Below, piece after piece: positions 37,570 through 50,310 of a stretch of DNA of 64,000 bases (position 1 is its first letter; every line of letters begins with the position of its first letter). The stretch is from Manduca sexta. Lineage: Eukaryota > Arthropoda > Insecta > Lepidoptera > Sphingidae. The DNA is taken from positions 12,538,466 to 12,602,465 of the forward strand of contig NC_051128.1 of the NCBI RefSeq assembly GCF_014839805.1. Reading direction: 5' to 3'. Position numbers and translations under genes: made by a program. The notes beneath the pieces were generated by a model. The model worked only from the letters and a program-made list of their open reading frames with translations, did not search any database and was not told the DNA's origin.

Positions 37570-40204
37570 GACCTGTTGTTTAGAAAAGTACTATAATCAT
37601 ATATTTGCTTTACATTTGAAAAGTAATTCGTATTTTGTTCTGAAAAGATTAAGAACTTGCTCGCGATTCCTCTTGCGATGATATTTAATTGCTACACATC
37701 ATTTCTTCCGATGATTCTCCCGCTTTGAAATGCATTCGTTCAGTTATAAAGGAAAATATTAAATTCAAGTGCAACCAGGCTTGTCGGCTTACAAACCGTC
37801 AAAGACCTAGACCATTCGAACAAGTCCTGAGTAACGTCAATCAAAACGTCAACATTGTTCACGAAGCGTTCTACGGCTCCATACCATCGGAACATCACAA
37901 TGCATTGACGTTACATCACCTTTATAAATACGCACTCATGACACACACTATTAAATATATTGCATGTTAGTTCAAATGGATTGGAGTTTGACTAGCTTAT
38001 GCCTGCGACTTTGCTAACTTGAAACTTTGTCTATAGTAAATCTTTCTTATAAGAGTATTGCTCCCGAATTAAACGGCACCTTTGCAACCGTTTCTCTTGG
38101 TCGTTTACTTTTATTAAGGTCATGTCCTTGAAAGGTATTTGTGGCTGAATGTATCATACCTTTCCATTTGATCCGGATTGTATAAGTATATATGCATAAA
38201 GGTGGAAAACACTGCAGTTTATTCCAATCTATGGTATATATGATAGTCAACACATACAACAGGGCATCCCCGCTGTATTATTCATCAAATTACCATGTTT
38301 AGTGTTTACTTTAAGCAGCGATTACCGTTGTAATTGCTAACGACTGGCGACTAACAACCCACTTGGCGATCTGCCATTATTGTTAGGCATTCTACGATCG
38401 TCGTTCTAGGTGTTAAAGGTATGCTGGGATTGTACAATGCGCAGGCGCCGTCGTGGCGACTGGAATAGGATGCGGATGACGAACTGTTTGATCAATCGCG
38501 TACCTTTTTGACAGTCGGGCGGCATGAATAGTTTGGTCGTTATAGTGAGTGATCAGGATTATCATGATTAGAATACCGGAGGATTGTGACTTGTGAATCG
38601 ATGATCCAAAGATTGGAATTAGGGAAGAAGCGAGTACTGAGCCTGCAGTAATAAGGATCACCAGATTTATATTTGCCAAAAGGTTTGCGTGGAGGGTAAA
38701 TTATCAATTCACATCTTTTTTACTCCATTGCCATCTAATTATTATAATCTATAACTTCCTCAGTTCTTTATTATTTACAATAGATAGTTATAAATTGTCT
38801 CTTTCCGATAAAATTCAAAACTTAATAGCTGATTATTGGCAGATACTATGCATTTTTATATAAATCGTCACTTTTCTCCATAACTAACCAGCTGATGAAA
38901 AACCTCTTCTTTTGGCATCGTAACATTGCTGTTTGTTTTATTGATACGATAGTCCGTCAAACATTGCGCGAACCTCTACGCTTATCGGTTATACGCAAGT
39001 ACCGCCACTTGCGACACTATTGCCGTAACGCGACACCGCACACGCAAGCGGATTGACGCCACCACTGACCGCCGCGCCGCATGCGCAGCTATCCATTGAT
39101 CTCGGCGTACGGTGAACCGTGGAAGACACATTCCCTGGTCGGGCAATTGGTGTGACATTTCGAATGTTATTTTCTTTAACTTAAGTGTCAGTTTCGTTTG
39201 CGTCTGTATGAGGAATTATGAGGTATTTCTAATTGGGCATTAATTTCCAACTGATATTTGTGGACACAAATATTTCCTTCTTTAGGTTTCGATCATTTTG
39301 TATCTTGATTCGCAAATAGTATGGATCATGGACATTTATAATTTAGAAGCCCCAATTGCTTAAATTAATAACTAACATTAAGAAACATAAGTGACGTTAT
39401 ACTAGCAAGGTTAGTGCTTTGAATTCAGAGCACACGCATCGCGAAAATTACTTAAAAAAACATAGTTGCTAAAATCAAGTTATCAAGAAAATACAAAATC
39501 TAAATTTAATATAACCGTTTTATTTTATCTCAGAAATTATTTCCCCTTGCAATGCTTCACAACCGATTACCATAAAATGCTATGCAGGGGCAGTTAACTC
39601 AGTTTATCAACCCTATCAAATTCACTTAGGGTTGGCAAGCATACGATAGTCTTATAGCAAAAAGAAAAGAACAATAAAGTCACTTTGAAAAAGGAACTTT
39701 AATTAAAGTGCATTATAGTACAAAACCTTTTGAATCATAAGTTTTATAATAGTTTGGACGTATTCAACATTTCCACTTTTGTTAACCCTATCACACATCT
39801 GTTTCTGTCATGTGGGTATTGGCGTTTTTTTATCCTCGAGTTCCCATCCGTTGACATCTGGGTCATGTAACAAGACAGTTAAATATGGAAATGATGTATT
39901 ATTCGAACGAACACATTTCGTTCCTAAAATGTTTATTTCTCTCTCACTTCGATGATTATAATCAACTTCGAAAGGCATAATAGAATTATAAATTCTATAT
40001 TGGTAAGTCGATTTGTTAGTCGCATTGTTCAGACTTTGGCAAAGACTCCCTTTCCTTCGTTTAATATTCCATTTAGCGCTGACTTTGTCCATATTTCCCT
40101 GCTGTTAAACCTCAACTTTCTACATCCTAAGCTGTCTTAACCATCTTTATCTAGTATTTCTAGATTATCAGGTTACAATATATTTGATTAATTTCTCCCT
40201 ACTT
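37570..40204. other. Non-coding stretch, no gene supported
   Basis: AT-rich DNA apart from the GC island listed separately at about 39000-39135. Open frames at 37689-37970 (plus) and 38413-38679 (minus) have no domain or splice context. No mobile element with clear ends was found. Confidence 0.45.
39000..39135. promoter_or_regulatory. CpG-rich island with NRF1-like core
   Basis: A GC-rich patch inside AT-rich DNA contains GCCGCGCCGCATGCGCAGC; the GCATGCGCAG core (39079-39088) resembles the NRF1 / erect-wing recognition palindrome. It is a candidate internal promoter or enhancer about 8 kb downstream of the formin exon. No exon could be tied to it. Confidence 0.35.
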
Positions 40205-40515
40205 ATGTTTATTACATTTACACTTGCTGGTGATAGGATATATTTTATATCCGTCCGGATAGCGACCACCGTACACAAGGTGTTAACATAGTGGCCGACG
40301 TAAGTGTATCGCGTTTCGAGATCAGCCTGTGTATATCCTGTAGCAACAGGCCGGCATAATTGTGTCGACTGTTGAGGCGTCATCATCGCTCGTAAATAGA
40401 CATTCTATTGGACCATTCCACTTACACCCATCTTGTCAGTCGGCATTATATTGGACTCCATTCCACTTACCATCAGATACAGTGGAGTAATTTTGCCTTT
40501 GTTCTATAAAAAAGG
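40205..40515 (-). repeat. Dispersed repeat C, near full length
   Basis: In reverse orientation it contains the complete order of blocks: CACTTACCATCAGATACAGTGG-like start near 40470-40490, AATTGTGTCGACTGTTGAGG, GCCGGCATAATTG, CACTTACGTCGGCCAC and CACCTTGTGTACGGTGGTCG, ending GGATATAAAATATATCC. A short internal duplication near 40420-40460 repeats the ATTGGACCATTCCACTTAC part. Confidence 0.75.
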
Positions 40516-42074
40516 CATTAAATGTCACCAATCCCTTCAGTACACGAAACATCATCACAGTCGAACAACTGCCCAACCAATTATCGTAATCTCAAACAAT
40601 ATATTACCCAAATCGGAATGTCACATAATTAAACAACAGTTAAGATAGCGAGCGGAATGCACGGGCACAGACCGGCCAGTCTAGACGGTTAATAGAAAAC
40701 GAGTGTCGGGATTAGACGGAAATTACGATTTTCCATACGAGATATTTATAGAGATGTTGGGCGACATGTTTTGTTTGTACACTAGAGCGGAATTACAATG
40801 GTGTCGTGTTTTTATTTTAAAGATGCCAATATTTTCGACTAAAAACATCGTGTCCTAGAGTTCACATTTTAGTACCTTATCGCACCCTTAGAACTGACCT
40901 AAGTCAAAATGTATATATTTTCTGATATTGTTTAAAAAAACGGTCTTCCAAAGCGAGCTCTATAATCTAATGACAAGAAAAAGACAAAATGATAGAATAG
41001 AAACAGAGATTCTCACTTTCGACGACCGTCCAATTCATTGCCTTCTATATTGCTTACAAATCTTTTTTATTCGTTTTTCACAAATCGTCTTTAAGTTAGG
41101 TCACTTTAGTTCTAAGAGTGCGATATAGACAACATATTTGTAATTTGTCCTACTTTAAAACCTAGAATGGTTACTGCATACCAGTATGTGTTCAGAAAGT
41201 ACGATATCACCAACAGTATGTGCAGAAGAGTGCGCAAAATTGCAGCATAATGGATGTCTCGGAGCGGCGCTGACTGCGGTTAAAAGCACAATACATAGCG
41301 ACGTGTATGGTGTATTAGGGTTGTCACGCATCCAATTTTGGTGAATTATTTTGATTGAAAAGGTTTCTACTTTTTATTTTATTTTATTCTAACAACTGGA
41401 TGACAAGTCTCCCTCGATGGTAAGCGGTCACCTAATTACTTGCAGTCCTGTTTGGCAGAAAATACAACAATAGCCAGGAGCACTCTATAAATTTTTATTA
41501 TTTTTATCATAGACACTTTTAACGAACTCACAGTTTTTTTTTTTGTTATTTTTATTAAATGCTTGACTTTTTAGCTTTCAATAGAAATTATAATTTAGTC
41601 TAGTCTATAATATTCAATTCCTTAATCTTAATGTTTTATTCAGAAAGCATCAACAATCCTCCAGACATATAAAGGCTCAATTCTGGGGTAGTCTGCGAGC
41701 TAGCGCGCTGTAGTCGAAATTGTAGATGCAATTACTTCCACGGAAGCTTAGCACGAACTTCTACTTAAGGGAAACTTATAGCCTGAATTAGTTAGCTCGT
41801 TCGAAGACTCTAGCGTTCTCAGTTCGGTTTTAGAGTTAAGGTATATCGGGACCATGAAAGTCAGACTACTTATGACCACGAGTTGCACAATCTTTATTAA
41901 AACCGATTCTCATAAACTATGCGATGCTCACAGAACGTTAGTATAAAAGAAGCGGCATTGTAGTCAGTCTAATTAGAAGACCTGAGAATAATACTAAATA
42001 TGCCAGTCTCCCAATAATCGAGGATACGGCGTCATGCAGTAGTTTAGAACTTTTATTTTATTTTATACGTGAAC

Positions 42075-42290
42075 TGCAAAGTTGGGTCCAATAAATGAGT
42101 TGACTGACCAAAGATTACCCCTCGGCAGTCGACACAATTATGCCGGCCTCTTGGTACCGGGTATGCAAAGGCTGATCCTAGAACGCGACACACTTACATG
42201 GGCCTCTGTGGCAGGTTTTAACACTGTATACAGTGGTCACCATCCGGGCAAATATAAAACATATCCTACCACCAGCACAGTCCCCATAAA
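42075..42290 (+). repeat. Dispersed repeat C
   Basis: GGGTCCAATAAATGAGTTGA, TTACCCCTCGGCAGTCGACA, CAATTATGCCGGCC, GAACGCGACACACTTACATG and a final TATAAAACATATCC. A 102-codon open frame through it is a property of the repeat. Confidence 0.75.
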
Positions 42291-44103
42291 TTATAATGCA
42301 AAGTGCCATTATATAGTTTATAGGCATCATACGATCAGGCAAGAGACCTCGTCTCATTCAGTAGCATCAAAAGGACAAAGTGATCGATAACACAGGATAA
42401 TAATATGATAATAGTATGTTAATACCTCTGCGCAAAGTTGAATATTAACTAGCCATGAATAACAGGTTTGATCTGGTACATGGTTGTTCAAATAATGATT
42501 CATAAGAGGCACACATGAGTCAACATGAACTTGGAGACATTATCGTGTTAGATATTTTTTTATTACCCACGCTTGTCTCAAAAACAAAAACATAAAAGCA
42601 ATATCTCATAATTAGTGACATGTTTTATGATGAGATAAAGAAGTCAAATGTAATATTTTGTTACCAGAGTTGCGTATATGAATAGAAGGACTGATGTCCC
42701 AAATCATTTACGTTTTAGTGGTTCCAACTTCTAAATATTAAACATTTCTTGGTTGATATTAATTCTATTAAACTATGTAATTATTAAAAAAAAATCCGTG
42801 TTGTGTATTTATGTAAAGCAAAACACTGGCACCCATACAGCATTAAATGATTCAATAATCACATGTAGTTTTATTTTATAATGTATTAAAATATAGAGGA
42901 AAGGTAGCGACCATTGTTGGTGTCCATGACCAACTGTATCAATGTAGGGATGTGACATTGAGGTAAGTGAAGAAAATAATTGAAAACAAGAAGATACATT
43001 CTGAAAAATTTATATCTCAGAAAAACAAAAACCACCTTGAATCACACCTGACAATCGTACCAAGAACGCAAAACCCGTAACACCTCACGCCTCAGCAATA
43101 AGCACCACAATTGCACAATCATCGATATTTACCAACAAATTCGTAATGTAGGCCGCAAGGACACGAGCGTCAACGCTCGGGGAATATAAAACTCGTTGGG
43201 ATCAACATGTGCATTATATTGGAGTGACGCAAGACCGGTGGACCACCTTGCCGACTGCGACACGACCAGTTAATTGCTATAGTTGCGCTTAAGGCAAGCG
43301 CATTGGGTTGTCAACATTTTAATTATATTTAGCGTTGAATTCATGGATATTAACGTAATTTAATTACTGGTGGAAAGGACAGCATTTATTGCATGTATTT
43401 CGATAAAAACATCAGTTTAGTCTATAATTTAAACAACAATGGAAACTGATATTGAAAGACAAACGTTGCTATGACGTTCAACAGAAAGATAGTTTAACGT
43501 TTCTTAATGAAAATTACCCAACTTTTTTGTACTTGATTAATTATATTAATTTAATCGCATCAATTATTGAGTATTCAAAAATCTCTAATTATAATTAAAA
43601 TAATCCCAAATAACCACTAAATGAAACTCAATTTAAACCGCTTTCACCAAGTTACCATTGAAACCAATTGTTGATTATCCCATTCATGATTAAGTTGACC
43701 CTATTTCAAGAGTCAGAAATGGACCGTGACTCACAAGACTCGTTTCGGGTCATTTGCTCATTAAAAAACTCGACCGACGGCCTTGGTGTAAATGACTCCT
43801 TCCTGTTTTTGTCATTTCTTGCAATTTTCGCGACTCGAGACCATTTTTGGACATATTCATTAAATGTTCCTAACCTCTGGCAATGTATACGTCTTAATAA
43901 GCAAGATTAATAAAGTGTTCAGAGTATTTATTGCTGTGACCTGGATGTCTTAATGTAAAATCTGCACTGTACATGTGGTGAAGCCGAGTTGTAGGAAATC
44001 TTGGGGACATATGCCGCTCCCGATATGGCGTTAAGCTTACATCATGGATCATGATGATGCGGGCGCAGAACCCTAACCATTTTTTTCCTTCTCTTATTTT
44101 TTA
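42291..44103. other. Non-coding stretch, no gene supported
   Basis: AT-rich DNA. A moderately GC-rich patch at about 43140-43320 (GACACGAGCGTCAACGCTCG, an imperfect palindrome) has no recognised function. No gene or mobile element was found. Confidence 0.45.
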
Positions 44104-44232
44104 TCCATACGGGCGTGGCAATATGACCACACTGTATCTGATGGTTAGTGAAGTGGTAGCTGGATAGTGTCTAATGACGAGAGATATTTATCCATCGTCA
44201 ATCGACACAATTATGCAGGCCTGTTTAAAATC
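44104..44232 (+). repeat. Dispersed repeat C, 5' part
   Basis: It contains ACACTGTATCTGATGGTTAG, TGAAGTGG and ATCGACACAATTATGCAGGC and then stops. It corresponds to the first third of the copy at 63655-63910. Confidence 0.65.
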
Positions 44233-44560
44233 ATCAAACTGGGGTACCGCGCTTTTGAATCATCTGGTATTATCTGGCATAATGCATACTCGTTTAGAAC
44301 CTGCCTTTGCCACTAATAGTAGCTTCCTAAAGACCATTCACAGACGAATCTTTAGATTACCCTCTAATGGAATCCTTGACCAACCACCAAAAACACGGGA
44401 CACTCTCACTATCGTTTGAAAACATGGTTAAATGTCAAGGAGTTAAGACAGTTAATTGTTTAAACGTGTCCAATTAGCGTTATCGTCTTTCGCAAACGCG
44501 AGTCAATCATCGTAACCTCCTCGTAATTAAGCGTGAAATTTTTAAACAATGCTAGTTATT

Positions 44561-44690
44561 CTGATTTATGTTTACGCGAATGTTAGACATCGAAATAAAA
44601 CTATGTAGTTTTCGGTTTTTACTAGGTTTTTTTAATATTTCAATTTTCTCCCGACGTTTCGAAGACTGTAAGCTTCGAGATCACGAGACG
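44561..44690 (+). repeat. Dispersed repeat E with head
   Basis: TTATGTTTACGCGAATGTTA, GACATCGAAATAAAACTATG, then CCCGACGTTTCGAAGACTG. The same head occurs at 35266 and 8139. The longest open frame of the window (44568-45125) starts inside this repeat, which argues against it being a host gene. Confidence 0.7.
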
Positions 44691-46755
44691 ATTATTTCGC
44701 AGTTCTATTTTTTCATTCGTGCTTACAGGCTTACACGGTTTCGGAAGGCAAGGGTTTCGCTGTGCGTCATTAGTAAAATTCGTAGGCGAAGAATGCTGCG
44801 TTTACCATCATGCAGACCGTTTGCTCGTTTGCCTACTAAGGTAATAACAAACTGTTTAGAAAAAATACGATATTCAAAAATATCTTCCGCGACATCAGCA
44901 AAACTTTTAACTATAATAAAAAGTTATATTATGATTTGTGTAGTTCCACAGATGGTGAGCACAGAAATGTCAGTGTTTCAATTGATAGCGTTAAAAATAG
45001 AGCGCCACCGCCATGAATGGTTGCTTTGTGAGATAACCGCGCCGCCTGCGCCGGCGCAGCCCCCATACACGATAAACGAGTGTATGATCACATGGAAGAC
45101 AAACAATCGATGCTGCTTGTTATAGATCCACGTTCATCCTATATTTGTGGTTATTTTGAATAATTTTAGGTTGCTTTAAATATTTCGGAATAACATAATT
45201 GAGTAGATATATTATAACAACTTCCAAAAAATGTTTTAACATTCTGATGCAATGGAATCAACATTGTTTGTAAAAACATGTTATTATATTAGTAAAAACC
45301 CATGATATACCAGCTTAGTTAAATGTAATAAATTTATATTATTTCTAATTATATGAATGTATTTCATTAAAAAGGCAGTAGAGCTACGCTATCTAATCAT
45401 ATCAATTAATTATGATGGTAGTTATAACTTCACACACATTGTTATTAAATACAAAATTAAATTACAAATTCATTTACATTTAAACATTATACTATGAACA
45501 AGATGCAAAAATTTTTTTTAGATATTAATATTGTTTAATCTAGCATAGTGCTAAACATGTTTTGATAAGCTTCAAACATATATATTCAAACAACCTCATT
45601 GAGTTAAAATACTTTTTGCTTATTAATTTGTAGGTTTCTAATACTCAGATGATCTATCTACCTTGCTTATAGCAAATTGATTTGATCTTAAAGGTGATCC
45701 ATCATCTTAAATCCTAAAATAATAATCCTATAAAAATGGGCAAGTATTTCATAAAAAACAAACAACAATAAATGTAACCATTAATTCTCATACGAAAGAA
45801 ACAAGGAGCCGTAACTGTTTGAATACAAATAGATAAAAACAGGAAGTGAGTCCATTTCTTGTGTTATCACAATGAGTGCGTGCAACGGTTTTGATAACAG
45901 CAGGATGGTCTTACACAATACTTACAGGATGCATGTGTCTAGTTTTTTTTTTATCATATATTTCCTTCCGTCTTGATTGGATTGTGTAATTGTTTTGATA
46001 TGTTTATGCTGTGCAATTAGCTAGGTGGGTTTGAGACATAGTTGGAGTGATTAACAATTTTGTGGAAAACAAATTTAATTAAGTGGGCTTGGAATTTCCA
46101 GTATGGAAATAATCATTCTGTCATATCATGGGACAGAAATTAACTTGTCATACTGTGGGAGCATTTGTTACGCCACTACCTACCTCTGAAGGTATTTGTT
46201 TAATTTCACATATTATCATTGCAAATATGAATAAATATATTTTGTGCTTAACTGTAATTAATGATGCAGACAGATGTTTCTGTCCTCCATTACTTCACCA
46301 AAAGTTTACTTATGCATTTATTAAATTTAAATAACAATAAAATTATGCACATCATATTTTTCATATTCACTGTGCCCTTGAAATTTAAATATTCTTTATT
46401 AGAATTGTGATCACAAGTTGTCAACAGTTTAAATTATAATTTATTTCTTCACTTAATTATGTGCATTACATTTTGAATTCAGGCTTGTTTTGAATATTTA
46501 GCACTTTTAATGACAGAATAATATGATTCATTCAATTTAATCAGAATTACACAAATATTGACTCTTTAAACAAAATTGCCTGTATTAGTAATTATTAAGA
46601 ACAAATGAATAAATGTGACATAAATAACATTGACTTAGTAATTTAATGTGAATAATATTTACACTAAAATTATGGTTACAGACATCTATTTTTCGCTAGT
46701 TTTACAGGTGGTGCCCAAATTCGTTGGCATATCTTTTTTCTCTTGGTACATAGAA

Positions 46756-46875
46756 ATTATAAATATTGAAATTAAACTAATTTTCGGATTCTATCGCGGT
46801 TAGTATTTTATTTTTCTCCCGACGTTTCGAAGACTTTGCAGCCTTCATGGTCACGGGGGGGGACTGAGGTGTTGT
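46756..46875 (+). repeat. Dispersed repeat E, best-preserved copy
   Basis: GGATTCTATCGCGGTTAGTA, CTCCCGACGTTTCGAAGACT, TTGCAGCCTTCATGGTCACG then a nine-G run and ACTGAGGTGTTG. It has the family's hallmark boxes with the fewest changes and lies about 400 bp downstream of the formin exon, in its presumed first intron. Confidence 0.7.
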
Positions 46876-47276
46876 TCAAAAATATTTTTTTACTATGGTT
46901 TCGATGTCAAGATCTTTATGTAAGATTCGTAAGGTAGGTTTAAATTTAATTAATATTGAACGTAAAAACAAATTTGATAGATGGGCGAAACCGGTCCAAG
47001 TCGACGGTTATTCATAAATTCTGATTAGTTATAGGAATGTTTGACAATGTATAATCCGCTCACACCGCAAGGCGGGCGTCACAGCCCCGCCGTTGCAGCT
47101 GCATCTAAATGAAACTAAATTTGTGCCATCGTAAACCATTAGCGCGTATTTGTTTACGTTACGTCGTCGAATATTTACAAAAGCGCACGTAATAAAAGAA
47201 ATCTTATTCCCCGTAAACATTACGGCGTGTTTGTAAACAACACCGGCGAAATTCCGTGTAACGAGTTAAAACTTAC

Positions 47277-47429
47277 CAGAACTTTGACGAAGCGGTTTTC
47301 CAGCTCGTCCCTGTCCGGCATCGGCGGCTTCGTTCGGTTCCTAGTGGACGGCTGCCGAACATGATGGCTCTTCCCTGACACACCCGTACCGTCCAACATG
47401 GTCTGCTGCCTCGAAGTTATCAAACCCAT
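47277..47429 (-). CDS. Frl: Formin-like protein (FMNL/Frl), first coding exon
   Basis: Fifty-one codons begin MGLITSRQQT and end PPMPDRDELENRFVKVL at a CTG|GTAAGT donor in phase 0. Formin-like proteins of the FMNL/Frl family start with Met-Gly, a short variable linker, then a conserved PMP---ELE-RF--VL block, with a first intron immediately after VL. All of this is seen here. G2 with Ser at residue 6 fits the N-myristoylation consensus, known for vertebrate FMNLs. I chose this Met over an upstream in-frame one (47456) for that reason; a Met at 47399 is a third option. The family nucleates and elongates actin filaments under Rho-family GTPases at the cell cortex. The GTPase-binding, FH1 and FH2 regions are not in this window; they should lie beyond its left edge, implying a first intron longer than 47 kb. 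The symbol is by family and not proven orthology. Confidence 0.82.
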
Positions 47430-48000
47430 TGTACACAAAACACTCATACAAAACACATCACATCTCCCGGAAACATCGTGTCATTTCTTTTATCACAGAT
47501 AAGCACAAAAGCACGGTTTGTATAAAAATCACATTACGCGGTCGCGAGGTGTTAGAAAATGTGTTCGACAGCAACTAAAACAACAAAGCAAACTTGAACG
47601 GACGGTGAAGGCCACTGATGTTAAGTTAACCGCGAACGCTACAGTGCGAAGTTAGCTGTGATTCACGATAAGAAACCGTTGGAAATTATTTCTTGTATAT
47701 TTTTATTCCAAAAGATTAATATGAAGTCGTAAATGATCTATGTATGTTTTATATACTAACTTTAAATATTTATCATGATTGTAATTTAACATCAGCTACA
47801 GCTGCAGCACGAAAAGGTTATATTTCTCAACGAATGATTCGTTCATGTCATTTTGACAACAAAATCGTATTGCCAGTTAACAAATGCTAAATTTACCGAA
47901 GTGAAAAAAAACTATAAGTAAATCGTTTATTTGCTAGTTTCCATTAGTCTTTTACATTAGCGTCACGCTTTCAAATGCCGATATGATATAGTTCAAATCA
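47430..48000 (-). promoter_or_regulatory. Probable 5' UTR and promoter region of the formin-like gene
   Basis: This is the region directly upstream of the formin first exon on the minus strand. It is moderately CpG-bearing up to about 47660 (ACCGCGAACGCTACAGTGCG, plus-strand reading) and then becomes strongly AT-rich. No TATA box or initiator could be placed with confidence. The call rests on position alone; an additional 5' non-coding exon further right is possible. Confidence 0.35.
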
Positions 48001-48432
48001 AAGCTATTAATACAATATTTTCATTGAAATGGCTTTTTAAAGTATAGGCGTAATTTAACTTTTATAGATATATTGTGTTACTTATACTTAAATGACTTAA
48101 GTAACATAATGTTTCATGGTTTTAATTCTCTAGAAAGATTATTTTTTCCAATAATTAACTATAAGAAAACAAATTACAATTTAATTTTATTGGAACATTT
48201 TTAAGTAAATTATTACGAAATAATATGATGGAAATAATTAATCTATTTATAATATTATACATTATCATAAATTAAATCATCAGATATTCCTGGAAAGTTC
48301 ATTGAGCTAGCAACCCAATACAGTAACCGTCAGTTTTTCCGGTATTTCGTTTAGAAATCGGTCCAGTCTCAAATATTTACAAATGAATAATGCCGTACTT
48401 TTTGATACTGTTTCCTACGCTAGTGTAATAAA

Positions 48433-48592
48433 CAGGGGTGTAGCTTCCGCCGTATCAGCCGTATCAGTGATACGGGCCCCCTCTTGATCCATACCTACAT
48501 GAAACTAAGTGGACGCCCAAAAATTCGCACTGTCCTGAAGAGCCCCCAACAAATATAGACATAGGTCCCACCTATAGCAAGCTACGCTACTG
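48433..48592. mobile_element. hAT-type MITE, 160 bp, 8-bp target duplication
   Basis: It begins CAGGGGTGTAGCTTCCGCCG and ends AAGCTACGCTACTG. The flanking octamers are GTAATAAA and GTGATAAA, a duplication with one mismatch. The internal phrase CCGTATCAGTGATACGGGCC forms a small palindrome. It belongs to the same family as 55131-55298, which lies in reverse orientation. There is no coding capacity. Confidence 0.85.
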
Positions 48593-49077
48593 GTGATAAA
48601 TAAGAATTCAGAAATCAAAGAGTCAGAGGATGTTACCTAAAATAACCCGCAATATTCAGATTTCCAGGTTATATTTACCTATTCACCAGGGTCATTGCCA
48701 GATAAAACGTAAGTAGGTACTTTTATAGAATCTTTTGTTTATGGGACTGGGCTGGTAAGTGTGTCACAATAATTTTAGAGGCTATTTTGAATTTGGTAAA
48801 CAACTTATAATACTTACTGGTGAGTAAATATTTATCACAGGAAAAGTCATTAGCCAGAGATAGAGAGGCTGGTAAGCTGTTTTGAAAAATAGTTTAGCAA
48901 ATGTAAATATGATTGCTTATTCATTATTGTTAATCATTACTTATATATAACAACATACCTATATGTATAGCAACATACTTACCAACTATGAATGACTTGT
49001 ACCTAAGTTGATACAATATTTTAAATTACTCTGTCAGTGATGTAGTGGTATTGTTATATGATGTCATGCTGAAATCT

Positions 49078-49262
49078 TGGGTTCTTTTCCTGTTGATTAT
49101 ATTTGGTTTTTCTGCTCAATAGCAGCTGTAGTTTGTAATTTGCAGACAGTTTGTTGTAGGCTCGTCCCATCACATGAGATGGAGAAAAAATTAGGTCCAC
49201 TTCTTAAAGTGGCTTACCTCTGTCTACCCCTTCACGGATAAATGGTGTGAGTGTATGTATAT
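49078..49262 (+). mobile_element. SINE B, old partial copy
   Basis: A diverged plus-strand copy: TTGGTTTTTCTGCTC, then TAGGCTCGTCCCATCACATG, TTACCTCTGTCTACCCCTTC, ACGGATAAATGGTGTGAGTG. It matches the body and 3' end of 33285-33614. The tRNA-like head is unrecognisable. Confidence 0.6.
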
Positions 49263-49502
49263 TATACTAAATTTAAATTGGTAATTTTGGCAATATCAAC
49301 AAAATAGCAATTATTGTATTAAAAAGATAATTGTTAAAGTGTTGAAAATAGTCTGTTGACCATCCAACCTGGGACTCTAGCCAAGACACCCTCCTACAAT
49401 TCTTAATGCTTTAACGAAAAAATATGGGACCAGCATAACTAAGCCATAGACATCAATTAGATTTAGTCATTCCCATGATTGTGGAAAGGTATCATGGCCT
49501 GT

Positions 49503-49559
49503 GCTTGAAAAGTGACCTATGGTGATATTCAAGATATCACCGTAGGTCACTTTTCAAGC
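49503..49559. repeat. 57-bp hairpin with 26-bp stem
   Basis: The left arm (49503-49528) and right arm (49534-49559) are complementary over 26 bp with a single mismatch, separated by TCAAG. It is the longest near-perfect short hairpin noticed in the window. It lies between the formin exon and the MIF4G gene. It may be a small palindromic MITE or, if transcribed, a hairpin RNA. No target duplication was seen. Confidence 0.85.
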
Positions 49560-50310
49560 CTAAGTTAAATTAAATAACCATACCAGCAATTTACTCTTTA
49601 ATGTGGGGTAGTATGAAAATATATTTTGTTACATCATTCATACAATTCATAGGACACAGGTTGGTAAATAAAACACTATACATGCGTTTTATACATTTTT
49701 ATTGGTTATAATCCTTTAAAATGGTTTTATTCGTACAAAATTTATAGCGGTAACGAGAACAATGTTATTGCCCGTGTCTACTCACAGTAATATAAACTAT
49801 ACACCAATGTTTTTGTTAGCACCATTTTTTTTGCTTTTTCAATTTTTTTTACAAACATATCATTACCTTAAATTGCTAATGCAGAAACGAAAAGATCATG
49901 GTCTTTTATCTATAATAACTATATAACGTATGATTAACATTACTTGATATTGTTCAGAACACGCTGCACGCGTGACGCGTGACGTAGCCTCGCCTCACAG
50001 CGTGAAACGGAATTTTGGTCCGGCTTCAACAACACAATGACATCTTGATGCATTTTGTTAATAATATTAATATGAAATCTCCCATCAGTACAGTCTTTGG
50101 TTAGGACAGAGAAGACATCCGAGATACCACTTAAATTTATAATATCACAAGCATAAAGTGTTGAAACAGATTACAAAAAATTTCAGTCACATTTTTCATT
50201 ATTGTGTCAAAGCTTACAATTTTGTCGAAACGACACCTCTACACGAACTAAACGCCGAGTGCAAAACTTTAGACATATTGGCCGCTATACATGCTGGGTG
50301 GTGTTTGGAC

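Noticed and set aside
44568..45125. Longest open frame in the window (185 codons, plus strand)
   Set aside because: It begins inside dispersed repeat E, has no recognisable domain, and its composition (many Arg, Ile, Cys and Ser) is that of a chance frame. No splice or promoter context supports it.
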